Assembly: GCA_004009845.1 (NCBI GenBank)
Contig: RMBW01000020.1
Location: forward strand, 310,001 to 374,000
DNA length: 64,000 bases
Reading direction: 5' to 3'
Source of the DNA: Davidsoniella eucalypti
Lineage: Eukaryota; Ascomycota; Sordariomycetes; Microascales; Ceratocystidaceae
In this document: one piece after another, positions 43,501-56,424 of the stretch
Layout of the letters: the number at the start of each line of letters is the position of its first letter
How positions within the stretch are numbered: position 1 is the first letter of the stretch
Notes under the pieces: generated by a model
What the model was told of the DNA's origin: nothing
Seen by the model: only the letters and a program-made list of their open reading frames with translations
Database searches by the model: none
Program-made: the position numbers and the translations under genes

Positions 43501-46500
43501 TTAGCCTCCCATTGGCACATCAAAGTTGAAACTAGAAGTGCCTGGTGTAAATCCAAAGAATTGAATCCTATAGTAAGACGGAGAAAAAAGCTTATTGTTA
43601 GCAAAGCACGTTTCAAGACTATCTGAAGTAAACTCGTTGTGAAGTAGAAACCGGAGATCATAGCTGAAAGATATGAAACAGGAAACTGTAACTTTAAATA
43701 GCCCGAGCCGAGTCAACTTACCATTCTTCGACATTTAGAGTTGATGGAACAGAGCTATGTAAGCCGCTCTGCGCCGAACTTGACCCCCAACTATCGGGGC
43801 TTTGCCCTGATGTATTCGCATGGGGAGCATCGAAATTAGGTTGACTTTGTTGTTGTTGTTGCTGCTGCTGTTGGCTATTGTCCCATGGTGTTTGAGGCTG
43901 AACCGGCGAGGTAAAATTTGCTGGTGCGACACCACCTGAAAAGTCTGGCTGTACTCCTGGGAAGCCACCTTGATTTGGTGGCATATTGTTCTGGTTGAAA
44001 TGATCTAGACCTTGGCTTGCTGGCTGATGCTGTTGCTGATGAGTTTGATGAATGGGCGAAGTTAGATTCGCAGGATCGATACTGCCTCCATCTGGCTGGA
44101 CTTGGACTGCCTGGCTGCCAGGATGCATGGGCACATTTGTACCCTCTGGGAATAGATGGCCCGGTTGGAAGTTCTCCCAAATTGACTGGGACAGATTGGG
44201 AGAGTTACGGGTGAAGAGATATAGATCGGGGGGTGTGGCTGGCACTGAAAAGGATGGGTTAAACGGCGTCCCGGCACGTGTTTGGGCAGCCGAGGCCGTA
44301 CCTCCCATAAAAGCATCTGCTGTTGGCCGTGTTGACGGTTGTATCGGTGGTGGATTCGTGGCTGGTGGGGCCATACCAGGTGCTGATGTGGGTTGGATAT
44401 TGATGGTTGGCTGTTTGATAGAAGGCTGTAGAGGGGGAATGGGATGCTGTGGCGGTAGTGGAGGCTCTGTCTGCATGTGATTTTCTGGGGCCGCTATAGA
44501 TGCTACAGCGGGATCTGACTTCATGATAGCGTGAGTAGCTGCGGCTACTGGTTTCATATTGAATATCGGAAGTTGACCATTTTCATGAGACTTGCGGTGT
44601 CGTTTTGGCCCTCTTTGCAAGCGGTCCTCGAGAACCTTGTTTCCAATGATACTTTTGAACAGCTTATGAATCAACTTCGCAACCATCCATACACTAGAAA
44701 CGTTCTGTAACGCCTCCATGCAGATTTTGACTCTCTCTTGGTTTGCCTGCTTAGTGGTAGGGTTCGGTGATCGTGACTGGTAGACATGCATGATAAGGGC
44801 CGAAAAGATGCTGTAGACGGCGAAGCCTGGAACAAAGTGAAGCTCGTTGCGCATCACTAGATTCTGCACAATCATGGTAATCATACCGGCTGCCTCGGTG
44901 GCGATGTTTTTGGACGGGTATTCGTACTCGCCAGCTGGCCGCACGGTGCCGTGGGGTGGAATATGGGCGCGATGTAGTAAGCATAGAATGGTATAGTAGT
45001 TGATGTGCAACAGACCGGGCCAGAATTGGTGGTTGTTCTTGTCGTACTTGATTGGGCAGTTTTGAAACCAATCTGCTAGCGCCATATCACTGTGGGTGAG
45101 ATCAATGGCGCGCTTAGGCCTGCCTTTAGATGCTGCCGAGTATTGCTGTGATAGTACGAGGCCCATGATTTCACATAGCTTGACATATTGGAGGAAGAAC
45201 ATGACAGAAACTGGCGTTGGCTGGTAGTCACTAGGTGCGCCATTGTCTTCGTCCTCATTAAAGTCGTCGGCTACCAACATGGGGACATCTGAGTCGTCGA
45301 GGTTGATGCGGACAGGCCGGCCAAGCGCAACAGCAACAGACCGATCTCGCGTGAAGAGTACCCACCACACTCGCTTCCACAGTCGCTTGTCGGCTTTGCT
45401 TAACTGGGAGTTTTCGACGCTACGATGCATGCCTGAGCCCTGGGCTACTGTGACAGCGGTGTTGGTCCAGTAGAAGACATTTTTGGTGACGTCCTCTGGG
45501 CCTTCCCAGTACCAGCCCATTAGTAGCAGTGACTGCACGATGGTCACCCGATCGTCCTCGTAGTTGGCATCGAATAGAGCCTTGGCACGCTTGTAAAACG
45601 TGAGTGCTGCAGGCGTAGCCGAGCCATTGGCATCGAGAAGTTGGCGGTTAGTGCATACTCTAGAACCGGCAAGCAGTACAGATTGTAATAGTAGCAAAGA
45701 TGGCGGGTTTTTGGAGTCGCGGTATCGAGCCATGAAGCGCGAGCGGTTGAGCATGGGCATTATGGGGTGAACGTATTTGAAGTAGGCATCGATAATCTCG
45801 TCACAGAGGGCTCGTGGCGGGAGTAGGAAGGCACCACGCTGCTGCAAGATGTCCATCTCGAGACTATCCATCTCGTCCATGCGCATACGGGCGCCTCGCA
45901 CACTGTCTGGTAACGGGTAGTGGACAGCGTCAGACGCTGAGCCCTTCTCGTGAACGAGAAGATTGAGGTTCGACGACTCGCCGAGAAACGCCACCCGGCC
46001 TGGCTCAGTGATGGGAGCACGGCTGAACTTGGGCTTCGTGAGCACCAGATAGGAGTCCTGAGCTAGCTCATGCTTCAAGGTTTCGCGGGTGGCGCTGGAG
46101 CCGGACGGGGTCCCCTGGTCTGTGTGAACGGGTTTCATGTCGTGATGCTGTACCGGCCGTGACATTACGGGTGGTTGTTGCTGTTGCTGTTGCTGCTGTG
46201 GCAACGGGATCTGCAGCATCGACTGTACCATTTCCTCGTCGCTTTAGTGGAGAGAGAGAAGAACACACATCATGTTAGCTGGATCGCCTGACAAGATAGA
46301 AGTCGGTATACAAACCTGTCTGACTCCCGAGCCTGAGACGAGCCTTGGGTCTTCTTCCGCTTGGGAGTCGGGATGCGGCACTCAACCTGGAAGGCAACAC
46401 AATTGGTACATGGAACACCCAGACTAGCGGCATCACATCGAACCTGGAGTGAAAGTTAGGATATATTCAACAATGGGTACAGGTCTACCGTGAACGTACC

Positions 46501-47037
46501 TTGCGAGCGTGACATGTCTAGAGGTGTGGATTAGCCTAGGGTTAGCATATAGTAAGATATATCGGTAGTTCAATGGCGATGACATACTTCGCAAGCCCTA
46601 GACGCTCGTTGCCTGCAGGTCATAAATTTGGTTAGTGGAGGCTCTGGAGACGGAAGCGCGATGTTTGGCTCTAGCTGCGATGTAGGCTTGGTTGACACAT
46701 GCATTCGTGGATTGTATGCATATGCGCGGCAATATAGCCGGCGAAGAGGAACAGACGCCTACAGCACAAAACCAAGAAAAGGGCGACGTTACCTTCTGAA
46801 ACTGACTAGACCAGCGTTGGGATTCGCACCAGCAGTAAAAGCGTTGCCCTGCGACGATGCTATAGCGGGAGAACTGCTAGAGGCGGCTGTAGCCGAGGCG
46901 GATGTGGCGGTAGAAGAGGGAGGCGTCGACTGCTGTTGTTGCTGTGGCTGTGGCTGTAGCTGTTGCTGAGACGGCGAATTCGGCGACGGAGCCGAGGCGG
47001 AAAGCGACACCGAAAGGGCGCGCTGATCGTGTTCCAT
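43501..47037 (-). CDS. CTF1/FarA-type Zn2Cys6 regulator of fatty-acid and cutin use, 6 exons
   Basis: Exons 47037-46793, 46612-46588, 46517-46500, 46443-46316, 46241-43722 and 43567-43501 give 1000 aa. The zinc cluster is assembled from four exons, with Cys 89, 92, 99, 108, 111 and 118 (C-X2-C-X6-C-X8-C-X2-C-X6-C); exon 3 is only 18 bases (TCHARK). A proline- and lysine-rich PTPKRKK follows. The regulatory domain includes IDAYFKYVHPIMPMLNRSRF and LLLMGWYWEGPEDVTKNVFY, as in cutinase factor CTF1 and FarA/FarB. The last third is rich in Pro and Gln. A final intron converts an apparent stop after NVEEW into NVEEWIQFFGFTPG. Such factors activate beta-oxidation, cutinase and lipase genes in response to fatty acids. 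Confidence 0.9.
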
Positions 47038-49819
47038 GATGAATGTATATGGATTTTGTGAATACCGATATACTCGAGGCGTTGGCACGAAAAGGGCGCT
47101 GAAGAGTCGGTCGGTGAAAGGATGAAAATGGAAGATTGCCAGTGGCGGGGATGCGGGATTCGAAGACGGGGTTTTGAGCACAGAAACGGAAGCAGAATTG
47201 GTAAGTCTATTTCCGAGTTGTAATATATGTAGCTATATGAATATATATGAGAAACAGAATCACAGGACTGTTGCTGCCGATCTATTTACGATGCCTCAAA
47301 AGACGGGAGATGCTCCGGCGTATTCTTGGATTTGCGACTCTTGACTTGGGCCGTAGAGTCGCGATAGCCAAGCTATGATGTGGCGAGCAGTCCGTGAAAT
47401 TCCTCAAAGCCAATTAGCAGCGGTAGAACCACGAGAGGCGTTAGGATAGGAAGTCGCCAAAGGCTGCGTTTATAAGGGAAGGCAACGAAGAGAGAGATAA
47501 TAAAGGAATGTGACGGTATCGAGAAGAAGATAGAAAGGAAAGATTCACAATTGATGGTTGCAGGAAAATAAAACCAAAAAGACCACAGATTTGACATGGA
47601 TCGGATTGACTTGAGGGATTGATCGATGGATGGCGAACTTCACAATGCGGAAACGAATCCGTCTGAGAAGACACCTCCGACGAATTTTCTAGTTATTTTT
47701 TCTTTATTTTTTCCCTAAAAAGACCGGTAAAACCCCAACTGACTGACACTGCCGATTAGCGCTGATGGAACAGAGGCCCAGAGAAAGAAGAAAACAGAAA
47801 TTCACAAGTAGCAGCCTTGGGTCTCATGGGATATAATGGTCTTTTTCTTTTTCTATTTCCCTTTTTCATATCGTCTGCCGCTTTTGTCTCATGAGACGCC
47901 ACAAAGATAAATACAAAGACTAGACAACATATCTTTGCCCCCCCCCCCCCCCCCCCCCGATGAACACCGAGACGGACATCAGTCTGCTTCAGGGCAATTC
48001 TACACATATACATTATACATACATACTATTTCCACCTTGATAAAATTGAACAAACAAAAAAAACATACACTTACTTATTTGTACACATACGTTTGGTCTG
48101 GCCTTTTGCCTCCCGCAATCCTTCCTCCTCGCATGGTCTCCAAATATGCAGACATAATCAAAATACAGAGAACACACACAAAAAAGAAACAAAGCTAATT
48201 CTTCCATTAGCTTTAGCGAAGGACAGCTTGCTTTCACCGGATCTCTAACTGTCCCACGCCCGTCTACTTTAGGCCTTTGTTCCGAAGTTTCTGGGCCTCT
48301 GCGATGCTACGGTTACTCTTTCTACTACAACTATAAGCGCTGTTAGCCGCAGGTATTCATTGGAAACCCCGTAGATACAGTGACCGGCGGAATGAAATAC
48401 CAAACAAATAAACAGAAAGGAAGAAACGGTAGCGAATCAGACGGAGACTAAACCTGATGAGGCTGCCAGTGCTAATAGGCATATCAACACTGTAGCTCAC
48501 GACTCTGATAGCAAAGCCTTCTTCCTACCTTCTCTTTTCTTGTTCGTTGTCTCCCAACTACAATCCTCCACAAGCTAGACCTTGCTTTGACTTAGCGTTG
48601 TAGCAGTAAAAAGACCTTGTTCCACCAGGCGAAACGATTCACCGCTAACCTTAGAGCTCTCTCTCTCTCTCACATATACTTGGCTTTCTCAGCCATGTTT
48701 TGGAGAAGCCTAAAGGGAAAAAAATAGATCAGAAATGACCATGGCCACCTGACAAGCATCGCGATTTTGTAGATCGATATACAACTATATGTACACTATA
48801 TTGGTTAGCCCTGTTCTACATCTTTGCTGAAACAACCCCCGGGACTCTCTATTCCGATGCTTCTTTTTTCCGTCGTTCTGCTAACTCCGGTCCGACGCTT
48901 TACTGCCATAGCAGTACCTATAAAACAGTCAATCTTCAAGGCGGTTCTTTATTTTCACAAACTGGACTTTTCTCAAGAAACTAGCTACTTGTAAACTTAT
49001 CCTTCTATATTTCCACAATTACCCCAGATACCACCAAGTCTATCTATTCCTTTCTTCCCCCTTTCCCTCTTCCTTTCCCAAAGAGAATATATCTCCCAAT
49101 TGGGCCCTTCCTTTTCATTTACTCTTTCTCTTATTTTTATTAGAGAAACCTCGAGTCAGACCAAGTTGATGTGCATGCAGTAGTTTGCGTTTTAGTCCCC
49201 TACCCTCAAAGTAACATGGTGTCTGAAGAAGGACTGCTTAATAATAATAAATTACGTCACTTTCACATGCCAAAATATCCATCGCAATCATCGTGTGGCT
49301 TTATGGGGTACGCAAGCAAAAGCCAAAGTCCAAAACTACATATATATGTACAACTATGTATCTTCTCTTACGAATGTTCGCTGATAAGTTTGATATCCAG
49401 AGCACCCGACGATTTTGCTTGCGCTACAACAAGCCATTGTTACTACTCGGTAATCGCCGCTCCTTGAATTTATTTCCATGTATAGTGTGAAGAACATGAT
49501 ATTTGTATTGTACATTAAGATACTATTTTAAAAGTAATAGCCGGCTCGACAAGTTTAGCCAGATCTCCCCCTCCTTTTAGATGTCTGAGATATCCAAATA
49601 GCAGCCCGTACTATGGCCCAGAACAGACAATCGTATTAAAAAGTAAAGAAAAAAAATGAATTTCGGATTCCGCATACCATAGTTTGTGATATAACGTGAT
49701 GCACATTATTGGCGAAGAGTCGTAATATTAATGGTAGCAAAAACACAAACAAAGGACAAGATGAAACAAAAACAAGATAGCAAGACAAAACATTCCAACC
49801 AGACTAAAAGCTGCTGCTT
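47038..49819. other. large intergenic region, 2.8 kb
   Basis: Promoter of the CTF1-like gene on the left. From 48500 to 49160 pyrimidine-rich DNA with a CT run at 48658-48671. A poly(C) tract of 21 bases lies at 47938-47958. No gene is supported; frames at 49171-49490 are short and featureless. Confidence 0.45.
47938..47958. repeat. homopolymer (C)21
   Basis: Uninterrupted run of 21 C, the longest homopolymer noticed in the window. Confidence 0.9.
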
Positions 49820-52800
49820 TTAGTTTGCAGTTGGTATAGCATCTGCTGCCTGCCATGGTGTTGATGCATGTTCTGATGGCGCCTCTAGCCTGTTCTCGTC
49901 GATATATTGTACTAGATTATCAAGCAAGTCATCTGAAAACTGCGTTGTTGTGAGCTCGTCGGCCTCTTCCATAGCCTCCGGTTTAATGGAAGGCTCAGGA
50001 TTAGATAAGGTCGTATCTACACCCTCTTCACGCTTGACTTTCTTTTCCTTTTTCTCCTTCTTAATCTTGGGTTGTGTAATAGGAGCGTCTTGCTCATGGT
50101 CTGCAGGATCTGGGGACAACGAATTATCATCTTGGGCTTCATCGACTTCGACTCCAGACGTGAATAGGGCACTGAGACCCTCTAGAATGGCCACAAAGAC
50201 CCCTAGTAAACTTGCGATGATGAAATGCGAAATTGTTGACCCAATTTCGAGCCATGATCCCTCGTCCTTGACAACCCAGAAAAAGTACAATGTGAGAAGA
50301 TCAGTGATGGCCATGGTAAGCATGAACAGAGCGCTAGGCGCAACCTGCAACCTCTTGTTGAGAACGCCCAAGTTCGCCGACATCAATGCAAAAGGTATCA
50401 TGAGCTTGAGTATCAATAGAGCGCCCTGAGAGAACGGGTCGAAGATTGGAATCAACCGACAAACTGACTCCAGACTAAACGAAGAAACTGATGCGACATT
50501 GCCAGTGCTGAAAAATGCGGACTGTAAGAGGGTAAAGAAAAATAGTGTCACACGAGCGTCCGATAGTCGAAGATGGCGGAATTTCCCGACGGGCGGCGTC
50601 ACAGAGCTATCTAGATTATATTCATCCGGCTCTTCATTCTTGATCCCGTTTTGAGTGTTCGAGGTTGTAGCTTCACTCAGAGCTCTGGTCTTCTCATTGC
50701 TAATTCGATGCTCCAGGTGAACCCAGGTTACTAGGATTAGACTAAAGGCAACATAGAATAGCGCCTCATAAGAAATTGTCAAAATGACAAAGCTGGGGGC
50801 GCACGTTAGGAATATGTTTAATAGTTGGTGCATGTAGTTCTTGTTGGGATATATCCTATACGCCATAGGCAGAATGAAGGATAGCACCAATGTTGCCCAA
50901 CCGACGATCTGATTGCCTTGAGGAAGACCCTGTTTGGCTTGAAGAGAAAGAGCACTTCCACGTGTAACAATGATGGCCAGGACAATGAGGCCAACTTGAA
51001 GGCCCGTGATGATCCGCGAACCATATCTCTGTCTGGTTGGGGCAGTAGGTTTAGAGAAGCCAGCAAGAACATAATCTTCAAAGGCCAAGTAAAAAAGTCC
51101 AACGCCAGTCATGAGCGAACCACCAGCCAAAATCAACGGAACATTCTCAATCTTCATGGCTGGAAGTAGAGTAAATGTACTCATGATAACGCATGCGACG
51201 AACCATGTGAGTAACAGGCCGAGGTGGTTCTTAATGAACACCCAGCCTAAAGATACTGGCCATACTGCAGCTAGCAAGAATAGAACCGTAAGCACCTCAC
51301 GATGGATATAACCTACAGCCAGGGACTGTACTACAATGATGAAAAGAACAAAATCGACGCCAAACATGACAATACTACTACCGGATGAGATATGACCGAA
51401 AAGAATTTTACGACTCTTCGCCAAGCTGCCACGGCGCGCGAACACCTCCTCCCAGAAGAGAACGGGGAAGAAGGCATATAGATAGTAAGTCACCGGTGAC
51501 TTTGACACAATGAAAGATGCATACAGCCCAATCAAGATGGACGTGAAAAATAATATGCTCCCGATGTTGCGTGATGCGTGCTGGCCTCCATGCAGAACAA
51601 ATGAATCCATGACGGTCGTCAGAGCGTATGCCATCCAGCCTAGATAGCCGATAGTGATGAGAGCTCTTAGGAAAAGCCAATCGTATGTTTGCAGGTAACG
51701 AAGACCATCTAAGCCGGCTTTGAGAAGGACGGCGGTTTCCTCGATTGCCTCCTCATATTTGCCATCTTTGATCAATTTATCAATGACCGCAACCCGCTGC
51801 TGTGGAGCAAGCCCGGCAGCAGAGTCCAGCCCGGGAAAGGGGCGGTAGCGCATTCCAGTGGCGTTCTTCTGCTCCTCTTTAACACGATACATCTCTAAGA
51901 TTCCCTGCGTGTTCACAAGTGCCGCCTTGGCCTTTTCCCTTAAATTGGCTGAGAGATATGATAACGGTAGCTCTCCAACTGAGTTCGCGGGGAATTCAGT
52001 ACCAATCAGGTAGGACATGAGTGCAGCAACATCGGCTTGAGCCACATCGTGACGTTTGACACGATCGAGATTCCAGCCCGCAGAATAGTCGTCGTGACCA
52101 GGAGCAATAGTGCCCTTGTTGGAGATGATTGGCTTAGCAACACCAGAGCCCCAGGCAATAAGAGGCGTGCGGGTGTTGTCAGGGTGACCATCGCCATGGC
52201 TTCCCCAGTCGCTCATGCCGTGGTCAGCAGTGAATACATAGGCTGTACGGTCGTCACGGTAGAAATTCTCGACTAGCTGGACGATTTCCTTGACACCTTT
52301 ATCAACGACTTTGATGTTGTTCAGGTATTCTTTAGAATACGGACGATGAGAGTGGCCAGTAGTATCTAGGCCTAGCAGATGCAAGAAGAAAACAATCTTA
52401 TCCTCACGCAAAGCGCGGTTAAGCGTCTGGTTCTTCTCGGCAGCCTTGAACATGTCTTTGACGTGGTCAAAGACCCACAAGTCAAGATGGGTGGCGTCGC
52501 CAGCAAAGTCCTCAAACTCGGGTTCATAATGGTCTACGTCAACACGGCCGGGTATGGCGCCGTGCTGGAACATTGGCAAGATATCGGGACTGCCCCAACT
52601 CCATGTATGGCGACTACGGTTGAAGACGCTATCGAAGTTTACGGGGTTGAGCTTCCAGCCAGTCGTCACGGCAGACACGTCTTCATACAAGCCAGCAATG
52701 AGAGCTACGTGGCCGGGGCGAGATTCGGTAGGCACGCGTGTGTGTGAAACACCGAAAGTGCCGTGTTCGAGGACGCGCGACCGCAGGAACGGCGCCAATG

Positions 52801-53269
52801 GACGGGGAACGAGATCGTCGATGGTTTCGGGGTATGGCTCGGGGTGGGCCAGGAAGGCTTTGTCGGCGCGAAGGCCATCGCCTGCAGCATACAAGTGTTA
52901 GATGTCATACATTATACATTGAATTCAGGTGATGGACTAGGGTTTGCGTTGTACTGCATAGCGCATCGCAGCTATCTTCACATGCCAGCCCGGAGCATTC
53001 AAGGCAGGTCTCGGGGCTAGGGTGGGCAGAGGCAATGACGCAACAGCAGAGCTAGGGTTTTTTTGCAGGCGAGAAGAATAACACGACTTACCGACGAAGA
53101 GGAAGAGGCGATCTGCAGGTGGGCGAGCAGTTGACGGACGCTGAACACCGTACAGGCGCATTCCCGAGACGATGGGACTGACAAAGTAGATATCGAAGAT
53201 GCTGTAAATATAGACGATATGGAAGGCCACAGCAATGGCCAGGAAGCCAAAGCGCGAAAAGCTGGCCAT
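49820..53269 (-). CDS. MCD4: GPI ethanolamine phosphate transferase 1 (Mcd4), 2 exons
   Basis: Exons 53269-53092 and 52881-49820 give 1079 aa. There is an N-terminal signal-anchor helix (FGFLAIAVAFHIVYIYSIF), then an alkaline-phosphatase-like lumenal domain. VGDGLRAD is the first metal site and is formed across the intron. HTRVPTESRPGHVALIAG carries the probable Thr nucleophile. Further metal ligands are in LLGLDTTGHSHRPYS and TADHGMSDWGSHG. About 13-14 membrane helices follow from residue 450. Mcd4 adds ethanolamine phosphate to the first mannose of the GPI anchor in the ER. The C-terminus carries a hydrophilic tail of about 105 residues with KIKKEKKEKKVKREE, which makes the protein longer than the usual 920-1000 aa. 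Confidence 0.93.
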
Positions 53270-54860
53270 GGTGGGCAGTTGTAAGCGAGGTATGATCGTG
53301 CAACAAGACGCGGGTGTGGATGATCGAGGACAGTTGACTTTTTACGGCTCTTCTTTTACAGAAACAAACTCAAAGCCTGTAAGATTGTAGGCGTCGAAAC
53401 GAGTGGTGGTGTTGTGTTTTTTTCCTTTGTGTACTTCAACTGGCTGCTGATTGGCTGGGGGGAAGGGAAGAGAAAAAAGGCAACGTCTGGTTTGGCTGAC
53501 AAGCAAGTGCCGGATAAAATCCCTTCCAATGCCAAATTCCAATGCAGACAAAATGCAGACAAGCCGAAAGGAGAACGAGAGCAAAAGATACACAGAAGGC
53601 CGACGATGTTGTTCGTGTTGCAAGCTGTTCTTCGACTCTAGTGAGACCCGGGCTAAATTGAAAGTGAGGATGCGATTTAGCGTTGCGGCAGCTCGCTTTT
53701 AGCTCACACGCTTGAAAAATTAAGCTAGGTGGTTGTAGCTATGGCACGCACTACCTAAAGCTCCAGTAGCATGACGTCGTTTTGAACAGGATAGAGAGAT
53801 ATCACGTTCTTTCTGAGCAACACGAGCACTGCGAAAAGTTGCAATCTTGAAAGAAAAGACGAACAGAAAGATACAGAGCAAAAGACAACGAGTAAAGCAA
53901 TGTGAACAGAGTTGCGATCCAAAGCAACAGGCCTGCCAGTCAACAAGAAAAAAATCGCACCAACAAGTGAAGTGTTTGCGAACACGTTGGCGCTAATAAA
54001 CCCAGCCAGCCAGCAATCGGGTCAAATTTGGGGGATTTTATCTAGTCTCGGCTGGCTATTTATTCAACTAAAAGGGAATACGAGCGCCTGTAAAAGTCGG
54101 GCTTTTCAGTGGATTGCAATCCTGGCAATAGCAGCATAGCATAAAGAGGAGAGGCATCCAGCATGAGAGTTCATTCCACACAACTAAAGCATTAACAGTA
54201 AGCATTGAAACGTTATATTAATCACAGGGACAGCAAGTGCTTGAAATGAGTTGCACTTAAACTTAACTGTCTAATGTTGATCATGTTGTTTACTGACTGC
54301 ATCTGACAGCACGTCTACATAAAAGACTAGTCGGTTCTAGACGCTGTTTCGATGCTTATTTAATAGTGTGGGGTCCCCTCTAGATCAACATAAACACTGC
54401 ATCTAGTCCCCTAGAACGCCGATATTTTCCAGAGCCAGCCGAAGCTTCCGCTCACCCAAGTCACGACATCAAATTGCCCGGTCAGCGGGTAAATCAATGG
54501 CCCGCTGGAGAAACATATTCCTGCATAAAGGATAAATATCGCTGCATGCCAAGCCTTTTTTTCTTTTCAAACAGCTAATCTTCAAAATCCCGGTTTTCTT
54601 GCTTTTTGTGTACAATGTATATATTCCTTTCTAGCTGGAAGTCAGTATAATCTGCGAGCGAGTGCCTTCCACTAAACAAACTCCGGGTATCAAATATCAT
54701 CATGAGCCTACGCATAAAAAGAGATAGCATCTGGACTTAACATTCATATTATGTGTCCACCCAACATCAATGTCAATTTCCCCCTCTAGCAACCACACAC
54801 AGATATCATATCCTGTATAGGACATATCGCTTTGGTTACTTCCTTTGCATTTTTCTACTT
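53270..54860. promoter_or_regulatory. MCD4 promoter side / 3' side of PCS1
   Basis: 1.6 kb with no supported gene. The frames at 53414-54139 lie opposite each other and look like chance. Confidence 0.45.
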
Positions 54861-56424
54861 TTACTCCATCAGTGTTCTCGACACCCTGGTGTAAAACTTG
54901 GCCGCATTCGGCCGTGAGAAGGTTATCTCCTCCGTCAAGTAATCTGGTAGCAGCTCAATCATGTCGCTATCACGGTTGTCGTCTAGCTGGGGTTGGTAGG
55001 TGAAGTGTGCCTCCCCGTAGTCACCAGAGTTGTCATCTTGGTCGATTGCTAGCTTGAAATGCAGCGTTCCGTTGCGGCCAGTCTGGAGACAGTCAAAGAC
55101 ATCTTCAGTCTCTGTCCGTTTGACACCTCGGATGATGAGGCCGGTAAGATCACTGTAGAGATCTTCTTTCATCTGTGCAGCTTGTACCATGTCGTTGCTA
55201 GCACGTGATCCTGTAATCAATACGCCGTTGCTGCTTCCCTTGCCATTGGGTCCGGATATTGAAATCTCGTTGGACCGACTTGCTGCAAGTTTAGTCAATA
55301 GGTTCTTGTTTTCCGCCCTTGAATCTATCAATGACTTCTCTAAAGTGGCAACCTTGGCTTGAAGTTGTTCAATTGTTGTTTCGCTTTGGTCGAGCTCAGC
55401 TTTGAATCCTTCGCCTTCACGCGCAAGCTCAGTCTGGACTTTGACCTCCTCCCTAAGCTGCATGATAAGCTGGTTGGATGCTACAAAAGTATAGTTAGCA
55501 ACTGCATCGATATCAGCATCTCGGAATGACATATGTAGACTTACTCTGAAATCGTTCATCGGATTGCTTCTTAAGCTTATCGAAGTTACGCTCAGCTTCT
55601 TTGATTCCGACCTCACGTAATGAGTTATACTTGGCTTCTAAGCTATCGAACTTGCGATTCATCTCGCCTAGTTTACGGCGCAGTGCAGCATCTCCAGATC
55701 CATGCTCTGCATCCGAGGCTATTGGCCGCTTTTTTGTGCGTACACTAGCTGGCACAGTCTTCGGCGCATGTGTCGCGAGCGGCGTTGGTGGCACTTCAGG
55801 CATAACAGTCTCGTCCTGGACGGTCACGCCTTCCGGCATCATGGTTTCCTCCATAATTGTAGGCTCCAATTCGATTGCGGGTTGTGCCTTTTTAGGTCGG
55901 TCACGGCGTGTCGCTGATGTCTTCGCTGATTTGGCATTTGCTTTGGACTTTTGACGGTCTGGCAGCGTCGAAACCTCTATGTCTTCTCCTGGGCCAGATT
56001 CATCTGTATCTGGCTGCGATGGCTCCGTGACAGCTGCCTGGTGTTTGCGCACGACACGCGCATCCCCAATCATACTATCTGCGTCCAAAGTATCAACAAT
56101 AGCCTTCTTGGCGCGTGAGCTCAAGGTACTCGGTTGTTTTGCTGTTGGCTTTTTTTTTACTTTATTTGCAGCTGTAGTTGATACTTTAACACTCGGTTGT
56201 CTGCTTCGCTTCTTGACAGGCACAGTCGCGTTGTCCGTATCACTCATCGTCGTGTCCGCCTTAGAAGCTTTCGCCTTTGCGGTTTTCGGTTTCGTTGATT
56301 TGGTTGTCGTGGGGCGCGTTACGCTCATACTAGAAAGATCGTCCTCAAGATCATAATCCTCTACAAGACCTCCGAGAGTTGAAGCTGTCGCAGACACCGT
56401 CCTATTCTTTTTGGGGGGCACCAT
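54861..56424 (-). CDS. pcs1: monopolin complex subunit Pcs1/Csm1, 2 exons
   Basis: Exons 56424-55545 and 55480-54861 give 499 aa. The ATG at 56424 (MVPPKKNRTVSATAS) is the first methionine in the frame. The first half is disordered and rich in Lys, Thr and Ser, with several basic RxKKA-type patches. A coiled coil runs from about residue 240 to 370. The globular C-terminal domain is typical of Csm1/Pcs1: MKEDLYSDLTGLIIRGVKR, then FDCLQTGRNGTLHFKL and IELLPDYLTEEITFSR with a final KFYTRVSRTL. With Mde4/Lrs4 this V-shaped complex clamps microtubule sites at kinetochores and acts in rDNA silencing. Length is typical of filamentous fungi. Confidence 0.92.
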
